The position numbers were made by a program, and so were the translations under genes. A stretch of 25,513 nucleotides of DNA from CAZDIO01 sp964505555. Lineage in GTDB: Bacteria; Bdellovibrionota_C; UBA2361; SZUA-149; CAZDIO01. The stretch covers positions 1 through 25,513 of the forward strand of contig CAZDIO010000069.1 in assembly GCA_964505555.1 (NCBI GenBank), written 5' to 3'. The notes beneath the pieces were generated by a model. It saw only the letters and a program-made list of their open reading frames with translations. It was not told the origin of the DNA and ran no database searches. Each line of letters begins with the position of its first letter. The stretch's first letter is position 1. Of the stretch, positions 15,371 through 22,432 are shown one piece after another.

Positions 15371-17020
15371 TCACCGTCTTTTTCTCGTACTATTTCTTCT
15401 CATCAAGGCAACAAAAACAATCTCTAGAAAAAGTATCCCTCCGCCATAGAGGAGCATCGGCACCATGGCTGTCTTTTTCTCCTTCGGTTCAAGAAATAGG
15501 CTGTACCAAGTAGTAAGCCCTCTCTTTGCTCCATGCTCATCATTAAATCCATCCCACACCGAAAAGGCTATAGGGATAAATTTTGAATCTACAAATTCAA
15601 TTTGCCCTTCTACCGACCTTTTTCGCTTAAAGATCACTGTCCATTCCCCTTCCTTGTACTCAGAACTACTTTCGATGGTGCTTTTTTCTTGTACCGTTAT
15701 CGCTTTGTGTCCTTTTCCCTGAAATTCTTTTGCTTCTTTTTTCGCTAGATCTGTAAACCACAGATGCACAGGATTTTTACTATCTCCAAGGATAAAGTAA
15801 GGTTTTACAAACCCTTCAGATAAACTCGTCGGGAGTTGAATCAGCACCGCGTCGGTGTATTTTGATCCCGATTTTTCTTCTTCTGCAAACGGGTCTCCTT
15901 CTGCAAATGGATCTTTTGCTTCCTCATCAGCAAAAGGATCTCCTCCCACCACCTCTTCCTTTACCTCCGCAATCACCGGCTTCTCCTCTACAACTTCAAG
16001 ATCTGGACCGTTACTTCCTGTTTTATCCTCTCGAATATCGTGCCAACGAAGCATGATCGCAATATCTTGGTCGTTATATACTGCCCTTACTTCAACCTCG
16101 TTTACTCCTGGGTAGAACTCTCGTCCTGGCTCAACAACCTGTCCAACAATAGGAATGTAGTTTGGAGCTGCCTTATCAAGGAGCACCTTTGCTTTTGAGA
16201 GATCTGAAATTTCAATTGGTTCTCCCAAATAAGCAGCGACAATCGGACCATCTGTTTTATTGTAGTGCGCCTCATCACGATCGGAGAGCGAATAGAGATA
16301 ATTTACTAAATGAAGCCGATCCTCAACTGATGCAGAATCAGCATATGAAGGCATCGGAGTGCCGTTAAATCCAGTACTAATTGTGCGAAAGATATCTGCC
16401 TGAGTTCCTCCTCCACGAAAGGTCCATCGTTTGGTCAGATCCGCAGGACGAATATGATTCCCCCAATCATCCTTAAGCGTGGGGGCAGATCTCCCGTCAC
16501 CTCTTCCTTGAACGCCGTGACATTTTACACATTCATTTTTCTCAAAAACCTCTCTGCCTTTTTTTATTGATTCTTCAGTGGCTGGAAGAAGCTCTGGTAT
16601 CGTAACCTCCTTAGGTGGTGCGCCTTTTGAAAATTCCGGTGAAAAAGATTTCAAATAGTAGGTAAGATTTGTAATCTGCTCTTCATGAAGATTTGGCCAG
16701 GGCGGCATTCCGGTGTAGGCCATTCCTCGTTTAAAAGCGAGCCCTTTTCGAATCGCATTCTTTATATCTTCATCAGTTGGTAGTTCGCCATTCTCTGTGT
16801 GCCGTATCTTATACTTTCCCTTTGTAAAATCTCGGGGACGAGGATGAAAGTACGGCGCAGAAACTCCTAAACCATCTCCTTTCTCGCCATGGCACTGTGC
16901 ACAGTGTTTATCATAGAGAAGTTTTCCTTGCTCTCGCTGTGCGTCACTGCCGAGATCCGCATTTGCAGACAACACTGGCAACAGCACAAAGCAGATGAAA
17001 AATAATACGCTTTTTCTCAT
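15371..17020 (-). CDS. diheme c-type cytochrome fused to ethylbenzene-dehydrogenase-type heme-binding domain
   Basis: A 549-residue exported protein with a signal peptide (1-21) and a C-terminal membrane helix (about 519-540) followed by a basic tail, so the bulk lies in the periplasm. Two cytochrome c domains bear CAQCH (40-44) with probable ligand Met105, and CVKCH (164-168) with probable ligand Met223. Residues about 270-512 resemble the EB_dh family (SVWDGFNDEHGAKRG...WYSLFL), the b-type heme subunit of ethylbenzene dehydrogenase and relatives such as some nitrite oxidoreductase subunits. An acidic insertion at about 340-385 includes three DPFA-E/D repeats. The start overlaps the upstream cytochrome stop by 4 bp (ATGA), and GAGGAG precedes it. 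It is likely the terminal periplasmic electron carrier of a complex with the CydA-like protein. Domain calls are good, the physiological partner is inferred. Confidence 0.88.
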   Translation of the reverse strand: MRKSVLFFICFVLLPVLSANADLGSDAQREQGKLLYDKHCAQCHGEKGDGLGVSAPYFHPRPRDFTKGKYKIRHTENGELPTDEDIKNAIRKGLAFKRGMAYTGMPPWPNLHEEQITNLTYYLKSFSPEFSKGAPPKEVTIPELLPATEESIKKGREVFEKNECVKCHGVQGRGDGRSAPTLKDDWGNHIRPADLTKRWTFRGGGTQADIFRTISTGFNGTPMPSYADSASVEDRLHLVNYLYSLSDRDEAHYNKTDGPIVAAYLGEPIEISDLSKAKVLLDKAAPNYIPIVGQVVEPGREFYPGVNEVEVRAVYNDQDIAIMLRWHDIREDKTGSNGPDLEVVEEKPVIAEVKEEVVGGDPFADEEAKDPFAEGDPFAEEEKSGSKYTDAVLIQLPTSLSEGFVKPYFILGDSKNPVHLWFTDLAKKEAKEFQGKGHKAITVQEKSTIESSSEYKEGEWTVIFKRKRSVEGQIEFVDSKFIPIAFSVWDGFNDEHGAKRGLTTWYSLFLEPKEKKTAMVPMLLYGGGILFLEIVFVALMRRNSTRKRR

Positions 17021-17820
17021 TCGTGATGCTCCTCTTCAGATCGGGGAGGCTTTCCGATGTAATCGTAGAGAAAGAGAATTACATCCCAAATTTCATCTTC
17101 AGAAAGAAACTGTTCCCACGCTGGCATAGAGGAGTTCCAGGGACCAGACTCCTCAGGTAATCCTGGGCCACCTTTTGCAATACGCCAAAACAGATAAGAC
17201 TCCTGAAGCATCGGGATGGTGGTTTCACTATTAAATACGGCCGGAACAGGATCAAAACCGTGAGCAAAGATTCCATCTCCCATCAGATCATCACCGTGGC
17301 AAAAAACGCAATTCTCGTAATAAACTTTTTTCCCAGCAGATACATGCTCACGAAATTTTTGAGGATCACTTTTTTCTAGTGGCCGGTAGGGATTTTTCGC
17401 TTTAATCAGATCAATCGATTTTCCTTTAAACGTTATCTCCCCTGGTGGTGCGGGGTGAATAGTTCTTCCGTACGTGGGAGCTTTCATGGGGGCATTAATA
17501 TCAGCATAGACCTTCCAAGATACTAACGCAGGAATGGTGATCCCAACGATTATAAGAAGTGGAGTAAATTTTTTATCGATAAAAAAGTTAGCAACCTCAT
17601 TTGAGCGTGTCTCTTCAGCGATAATATAGGCCACAACTCCCACGAGGGTCAGTGAGATGTAGATACCTAATACTGAACTAGGAACATGTGGGGTAATTCC
17701 AAAACGAATAAATACCCAAACAGTCAGTGGCCAGATTACTGCCCAAAGCAGCATCGGTAAGCGGAGAAAACTCAGCGCGATAAGAACAGCAAGAATGGAA
17801 AAAACAACAGAGAGGATCAT
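17017..17820 (-). CDS. membrane-anchored monoheme c-type cytochrome
   Basis: A 267-residue protein. The first 105 residues hold about four hydrophobic segments (near 1-18, 22-40, 51-67 and 86-104), more than a simple anchor. A periplasmic cytochrome c domain follows, with CVFCH at 171-175 and a likely axial Met in SSMPAWE (Met232). The region FKGKSIDLIKAKNPYRPL before the heme is a conserved-looking linker. The ATG overlaps the preceding stop by 4 bp, with AGGTGG a few bases upstream. The gene sits between two other cytochrome genes in the same operon, which argues for co-assembly with the CydA-like protein. The multi-helix N-terminus could provide additional membrane contacts in place of a missing subunit. 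Cytochrome identity is secure; role inferred. Confidence 0.9.
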   Translation of the reverse strand: MILSVVFSILAVLIALSFLRLPMLLWAVIWPLTVWVFIRFGITPHVPSSVLGIYISLTLVGVVAYIIAEETRSNEVANFFIDKKFTPLLIIVGITIPALVSWKVYADINAPMKAPTYGRTIHPAPPGEITFKGKSIDLIKAKNPYRPLEKSDPQKFREHVSAGKKVYYENCVFCHGDDLMGDGIFAHGFDPVPAVFNSETTIPMLQESYLFWRIAKGGPGLPEESGPWNSSMPAWEQFLSEDEIWDVILFLYDYIGKPPRSEEEHHE

Positions 17821-18629
17821 TTTCCACCTTTTTGCATTAAAAGATAATTGACGATCTCTTTTAACTGCTTACTACTAAGCTTCTCATAAAACCCGCCACC
17901 TTGAAGAGTGGCTCCCATGACTCCGGGAGGATAGGGCGGATCTCCTGCTGCAATGGTTGCATCAGGATCTAAAATCGCTTCGTAGATCTGCCCATGGTTC
18001 ATTCGCGCCCCAACATCAAAAAGACTTGGTCCTAACATTCGATCCGGAGTGGTTAAGCTGTGACATCCCATGCAGCCAAATTTTGCAACTAATTGTTCAC
18101 CAGTAAGATTTTCTTCTGCTCCCCCTCCGCTTGCTGGTGTCGCACTCGCCGCTTGTGCTGGAGCTGCACCTTGATATTTTAACTTCGTATCCATCGTCAC
18201 CGTTGGAGTTCCACCAAGACTCTGAAGATACGCAATGACAGTTAAAATCTCTTGATCATTAAGACCGATCGGAGGTTTGTTTACTGGCGGCATTCCGCCA
18301 GCAAATGAAGGCACAATGAATGCCCCGGGCTCATAGAGCGATTCAGCCAGGTAATCAACATCACTCATTCCCTCTTTACGCTTTCCTGCGGTTTGCCCCA
18401 TTCCATCAAAGGTAGGAAAACGAGCGCTTGTCGTATGACAGCTCAGGCACGTTCCCTTTCCGGCGACGATCGCTTTTCCTGCTTCAACCATCTGCTCCGT
18501 GGTCATATTTCCACCGACCTCAACATCTTTCGGTGGATGCACCTCTTTTTGGGGAACCAGATGTCCCACGTAGTTATAAAAAAGAGTTACCGCGAGCGTA
18601 AAAACGGCGATGATAAATGCGTTCTTCAA
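17817..18629 (-). CDS. membrane-anchored diheme c-type cytochrome
   Basis: A 270-residue protein with an N-terminal membrane anchor (about 4-20) and two cytochrome c domains joined by an Ala/Pro/Ser/Gly-rich linker (about 154-172). The heme motifs are CLSCH (61-65) with likely Met113 in GGMPP, and CMGCH (186-190) with likely Met238. The start is TTG at 18629, overlapping the TGA stop of the CydA-like gene (TTGA). GGAGG lies about 12 nt upstream, inside the CydA-like gene, and no ATG is available nearby, so translation probably depends on coupling. The arrangement is like cytochrome subunits of the cbb3 type (FixP-like), but the partner here is CydA-like. It is probably the first electron acceptor or donor of the complex in the periplasm. 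Confidence 0.9.
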   Translation of the reverse strand: MKNAFIIAVFTLAVTLFYNYVGHLVPQKEVHPPKDVEVGGNMTTEQMVEAGKAIVAGKGTCLSCHTTSARFPTFDGMGQTAGKRKEGMSDVDYLAESLYEPGAFIVPSFAGGMPPVNKPPIGLNDQEILTVIAYLQSLGGTPTVTMDTKLKYQGAAPAQAASATPASGGGAEENLTGEQLVAKFGCMGCHSLTTPDRMLGPSLFDVGARMNHGQIYEAILDPDATIAAGDPPYPPGVMGATLQGGGFYEKLSSKQLKEIVNYLLMQKGGK

Positions 18630-20626
18630 TGGAGTTTTTTACCTCCCTCTTCTTCCCCAAAATCTTTTCTACTTCCAAGGCTTGCAAGCCAGAAGATAAA
18701 TGACACAAGAATAAAAAATAAGATCACCGTCACTGAAACAACACTACTTGCATATCCCAGAGTCGGCGTAAAAGCGTCCGGCGAGGTATCCTTCATTACC
18801 CCATAGACATGCCAGTGCTGACGCAAGCCCGAACGAACATATCCCATTAAACCCATCAACCAGGTAAATGTCAGCGCCGTAAGAAACAAGCAGTATTGAG
18901 ATGCATTTCGCATCTTCCCCCACTTTATCCCCCCAGTAATTTTTGCGTTTTTAAAGAGAAAAATATCAATCACGGTGACAAGCACCATCGTCACCAACAC
19001 AGAGATTACCTGAGGTACAGACATTTTAATTCGCACCTTCGTAGGCACCATATAACCATAGATTCCAATGAAGATGACAAAACAGATCGCTGCAACAAAG
19101 ATTAAGAATTGAAGGTTATTTCCATACTTGGCCCAAGAGACTCTTCCTTGTGGATCTTGTTTCTTAAGGCGAAAAAAGTTCACCGTAAAAACCCCGATGA
19201 CACCTAAAAGAAAGGTGCTTCCGATATAACTAAAAATCGTAGCTCCTTGTGAAAGCTTATCTCCATCATTGATAAAATCAAAATGTGGGATTCCCCAACT
19301 ATAGACGGCTAACAAACCTACAAAGGTGGCAGAAAGTGCTAAGAGAATACTTTGTGAGAAATTGCCCTGCTGTGCTGGATCTTCAACCGGTGTTTTATTT
19401 CCACGACGATATAAGAGAAAACTAATATAGGTAGAAAGAATCAGCACATTGACTGCAGTATTTTTTGCAGACATCACCCCAAGAAACTTCAGTGCTGGAT
19501 GGTGTGAACCACCCATCATTCCGATCTCTTCGGTGGTCGCAATAATTGAGCTTGGCGTTGCCCATACACAGAAGCAAACAATAATAACGATCAAAATATA
19601 TTTAATAAATTTTTGATATCGCTCCGCTCCGGGAATTCTTCCCATTCCAAACCAGAGATAGAGATTTGCAGAGAGAAAGAGCATCCCGATAAGAATCGCC
19701 TGGATGATAAAGAGCCAAGAAAACGCTCCGCCCATTAGGGTCATCCCCAGGTTTTGAGAATACCCGTAGATCTCTTTTCCCAACCAGTACCCTGCAAAAG
19801 GAAGGGGAAGGAAGGCACAGATCGCCACAAAGTTTCCAATGTATCCCATCCAATCATAGTGAGCGCGCTCTTCATCTGTTTTTGCACCCAAAAATTTAAA
19901 CGCCCCGTAAGCCGCGGCAATAGAGCCACCAAAAGCAACGTTAGCGATAATACGGTGAATATTGATCGGCATCCAGGTTGGGTTCATCATTGCTTCGGCA
20001 AGGTTAAGCAACTTTCCCGTTTCAGGATCAATTCCCTTTGGCGAGGTCATAAAGGTCACCCAACCGTTTGCGATGAACATAATCGCAGTGCCAACAACGT
20101 TAAGACCCAGCCCTAGTAAGAGATGTACTTTGGGTGAGAACTTCCCCCACCCATAATAATAGGAATAAAGAAAACCAGCTTCCCCAAAGAAGAGTGCGAG
20201 GTAAAAGAAAAATGTTGGGCCAAAAACAGAACTCAGATACTGCGCAAACTTCGGATAGAGAATAAATAACATGAAGGTAAGAATGGCCCCAAAAGTTGCC
20301 GTCAGAGAAAACGATACTGAGAGCAGTTTCGTAAACTCATGTGCAAGGTTGTCATATTTTTTATCTTTTGTTTTGTATCCGATAAATTCGATAATCAAGG
20401 CAAACATCGGAACTGCGAGAACAAACGCCGCAAGATAGAGATGAAGTTGAGCAACAACCCAAATCGCGACTCTGCTGGTTACTTTTTCTCCAAAAATTGG
20501 AAATACTTTATGGAATTCTCGGTAGGCGGGCTCGGCCTGTTCAGCAAAAGCGTTAGAAACGGTAAAGAAGAGTAAAGAAGCGACAAGCGTAGTACAAATT
20601 ACGAAAATTGTTCGATATCGTCCCAC
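18626..20626 (-). CDS. CydA-like (cytochrome bd subunit I-related) membrane protein, no CydB partner
   Basis: A 666-residue protein starting at GTG 20626, with a likely signal peptide (1-28, ending AFA) and about 14 membrane helices. The first half aligns by eye with CydA: QLHLYL with His62 (E. coli heme ligand His19), FFGEAGFL with Glu149 (Glu107), ANGW at 186-189, and NIHRIIANVAFGG with His224 (His186). Spacings match closely (His19 to Glu107 is 88 residues, here 87). Near the end RQHWHVYGV (602-610) matches the CydA GRQPW-VYG motif, but about 115 extra residues (about four helices) lie between. The places of Glu99 and Glu445 seem to hold Phe141 and Ser599. CydB is absent; three c-type cytochromes follow with 4-bp overlaps. 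It may be an oxidase or a quinol:cytochrome c oxidoreductase. CydA relationship is confident, function is not. Confidence 0.85.
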   Translation of the reverse strand: MGRYRTIFVICTTLVASLLFFTVSNAFAEQAEPAYREFHKVFPIFGEKVTSRVAIWVVAQLHLYLAAFVLAVPMFALIIEFIGYKTKDKKYDNLAHEFTKLLSVSFSLTATFGAILTFMLFILYPKFAQYLSSVFGPTFFFYLALFFGEAGFLYSYYYGWGKFSPKVHLLLGLGLNVVGTAIMFIANGWVTFMTSPKGIDPETGKLLNLAEAMMNPTWMPINIHRIIANVAFGGSIAAAYGAFKFLGAKTDEERAHYDWMGYIGNFVAICAFLPLPFAGYWLGKEIYGYSQNLGMTLMGGAFSWLFIIQAILIGMLFLSANLYLWFGMGRIPGAERYQKFIKYILIVIIVCFCVWATPSSIIATTEEIGMMGGSHHPALKFLGVMSAKNTAVNVLILSTYISFLLYRRGNKTPVEDPAQQGNFSQSILLALSATFVGLLAVYSWGIPHFDFINDGDKLSQGATIFSYIGSTFLLGVIGVFTVNFFRLKKQDPQGRVSWAKYGNNLQFLIFVAAICFVIFIGIYGYMVPTKVRIKMSVPQVISVLVTMVLVTVIDIFLFKNAKITGGIKWGKMRNASQYCLFLTALTFTWLMGLMGYVRSGLRQHWHVYGVMKDTSPDAFTPTLGYASSVVSVTVILFFILVSFIFWLASLGSRKDFGEEEGGKKLH

Positions 20627-20662
20627 CTTCCCCCCAATTGACAGGATACGTGACCCCTATTG

Positions 20663-20691
20663 CTAATAAACCAAGAAGGCATTTGAAGCAA
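20663..20691 (-). promoter_or_regulatory. weak candidate internal promoter before the CydA-like gene
   Basis: On the minus strand TTGCTT (20686-20691) and TATTAG (20663-20668) are 17 nt apart, 37 bp upstream of the GTG start. Matches to consensus are poor (three and four of six). The 76-bp gap is the largest inside the cluster from ctaA down to the cytochromes, so a secondary promoter is plausible here. Confidence 0.25.
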
Positions 20692-20702
20692 AGATCAAAA
20701 AA

Positions 20703-22007
20703 TTAGGGTTTGGGTCGATTTTCAAATAGCTTTGGTGTTGGAACCTTAGAACGAATTGTTTCCAACTCTTTTAACGTAACAACAGAGATATTATTATTGA
20801 TACAGTATTTCTCCACAGCATTTACCACCATTCCTCGTACAAACCGGGGGATTTTAGAGATTCGTTCCCGAGCATCCTCTTCCCAACGAAGTTCAGGCTC
20901 AGGAGTATCCCCATAGCGAATGCCAAACTGTGAAACGATATCTTCTTTTCTATACTTTCCTGGTTGGTATTTACAGAGAGGATCTTCCGCCAGATAGTCC
21001 CCACTCATTCCAAACGCTCGAGCACGACAACCACCACAAGCAGCTCCGAACTCACAACTCCCACAACGTCCACCAAGTTCATTTCTTGAGCGGATCCTTT
21101 TAAAAATCTCAGAGTCGTTCCATATCGATTCAAACGTTTCATTTCGAAGATTTCCTCCAAACACAGGAAGATAAGGACACGGGGTCATATCTCCGTTGGG
21201 TCTTATCCCTAAATAATGCGTCCCCGCAGGACATCCTCCCGCGCCCCCACTAAATGTTTTTAAAAACGGGGATTGAGGATCACTTTCAAAAAGCTTTCTC
21301 ATATAATGGGGCGCACATTTGGCATTGACCATCATCTTTGAAAAATACTTTTTCTGAAGTTCTGAAAGCCGGGTTAATACCTGCTCATACGCTTCATCAG
21401 AGATATCTGAGATAAACTCTCCACGCCCGGTGGGAACCAAAAAATAGAGGTTCCACACTTTTGCCTTAAGAGTCTCGTAAGAAAACTCCGCTATCTCTTC
21501 TAGTTCATGAAGATTGTGATCTCCAACGGTTGTCTGGACAATAAAGGGAAGAGACTGTTCATGTAAGATTTTTGCACCATTAACGGTATTCTCCCAAGCC
21601 CCTTCTACCTTCCTAAACTTATCGTGTCGTTTACTCTCTAGCGCATCCAATGAAAGTGCCATTCCCCTGGCTCCCGCTTCTTTTAGATGGCGCGCCACCG
21701 CTTCACTGATTCGCACCCCATTTGTGCCAACCACAACCCAGAGATCTTTTTTGCTCGCATAACGAACGATCTCTAAAATATCTCGCCGCAACAGCGGCTC
21801 TCCTCCGGTGAGAATAAGGATACTTTCTTTTGCCGATAATGCGATCTGATCAATAATCTGAAAACACCCCTCCGTGTCGAGCTCTTTCCGATCTGAAAAG
21901 TTCTCGGTAAAAACCTTCCTCTCAAACCCCGCATCAAGGTAGCAATGTTCACAGGCGAGATTACACCGGTAGGTGAGATTCCAGGATATGATATAGGGAC
22001 GATCCAC
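20703..22007 (-). CDS. NirJ/AhbC-like radical SAM/SPASM protein with C-terminal PCP_red domain
   Basis: This 434-residue protein appears cytoplasmic. The radical SAM cluster motif is Cys15-x3-Cys19-x2-Cys22, with GGEP at 68-71 binding S-adenosylmethionine. KCAP (Cys231), GCPAGTHYLGIRPNGDMTPCPYLP (Cys259, Cys277) and RCGSCEFGAACGGCRARA (Cys315, 318, 324, 327), then Cys345, form a SPASM-like region. This pattern is typical of the heme d1 enzyme NirJ and the alternative heme enzymes AhbC/AhbD. Unlike those, Trp375 to about 421 adds a PCP_red domain. The GTG start at 22007 shares one base with the preceding TAG stop, with no clear Shine-Dalgarno, so it is translationally coupled. A role in side-chain modification of a heme or siroheme-derived tetrapyrrole for the neighbouring complex is inferred. 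Family is secure, substrate open. Confidence 0.88.
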   Translation of the reverse strand: MDRPYIISWNLTYRCNLACEHCYLDAGFERKVFTENFSDRKELDTEGCFQIIDQIALSAKESILILTGGEPLLRRDILEIVRYASKKDLWVVVGTNGVRISEAVARHLKEAGARGMALSLDALESKRHDKFRKVEGAWENTVNGAKILHEQSLPFIVQTTVGDHNLHELEEIAEFSYETLKAKVWNLYFLVPTGRGEFISDISDEAYEQVLTRLSELQKKYFSKMMVNAKCAPHYMRKLFESDPQSPFLKTFSGGAGGCPAGTHYLGIRPNGDMTPCPYLPVFGGNLRNETFESIWNDSEIFKRIRSRNELGGRCGSCEFGAACGGCRARAFGMSGDYLAEDPLCKYQPGKYRKEDIVSQFGIRYGDTPEPELRWEEDARERISKIPRFVRGMVVNAVEKYCINNNISVVTLKELETIRSKVPTPKLFENRPKP

Positions 22008-22432
22008 TATACGAGTGAATTTTTTGCTGCTTCAAGAACCGAAACGGTGATCTCTTTATGCCCTTGTTCCGTGGCATATTTTTCGATGCCCTTAATCGCC
22101 ATATCACGAAAAAACTCTGGGATATTTGCCAGACGTTTTGTTGCCTCTTCATTCCACTGCACCTGAGAGGAATGCTCTGGTGAGGCTGCGGAGGAGTTTT
22201 GAAACATTGAGGCAAAAGGGCACTTCGAGACATTACTTGCTTCTGCTCCATTCGGGTCAATCGTTACCCCGAGAGAGGAGATAAGCTGTGTTTCTGCAGG
22301 GTTTGTAAGCATCGCAACTTCTTGAAGACAGCTCTGGCATTCATATACCACACTGAGTGAGGAGATCTCTTTCTGATTGACCACCTCCTTTAGCTTCATT
22401 GGAGCATCACATGAGACACAAAGAAACTTCAT
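22007..22432 (-). CDS. small zinc-ribbon protein with PCP_red domain
   Basis: A 141-residue protein. The start is ATG 22432 (ATGA overlap with the upstream stop), supported by GAGGT 6 nt upstream; a longer open frame to 22468 is not needed. An N-terminal metal-binding ribbon has CVSC (Cys5, Cys8) and CQSC (Cys32, Cys35). A CPFASMF motif (71-77) resembles CPFSSFF in the UspA fusion. Trp93 to the C-terminus is the clearest PCP_red domain in the window (W-x-x-E-A-x-x-R-L-x-x-I-P-x-F-x-R ... I-x-K-Y-A ... ITVSVLEAA). In BchB/ChlB this domain closes over the substrate site, yet here it stands without any nitrogenase-like part. Placed between an Fe-S ATPase and a radical SAM gene, it may be an adaptor for tetrapyrrole or cluster transfer (inference). 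Confidence 0.82.
   Translation of the reverse strand: MKFLCVSCDAPMKLKEVVNQKEISSLSVVYECQSCLQEVAMLTNPAETQLISSLGVTIDPNGAEASNVSKCPFASMFQNSSAASPEHSSQVQWNEEATKRLANIPEFFRDMAIKGIEKYATEQGHKEITVSVLEAAKNSLV

Noticed and set aside
18626..20626. Standard cytochrome bd oxidase subunit I
   Set aside because: There is no cydB, and the protein has a signal peptide, about 115 extra residues and apparent loss of two key Glu positions. The name cydA is therefore withheld.
20638..20668. Perfect TTGACA on the plus strand upstream of the CydA-like gene
   Set aside because: No acceptable -10 follows at 16-18 nt, and it would point antisense into the radical SAM gene.
13193..22432. Chlorophyll or bacteriochlorophyll biosynthesis
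   Set aside because: Only the small PCP_red domain is present. No nitrogenase-like BchN, BchB or BchL sequence occurs in the window.
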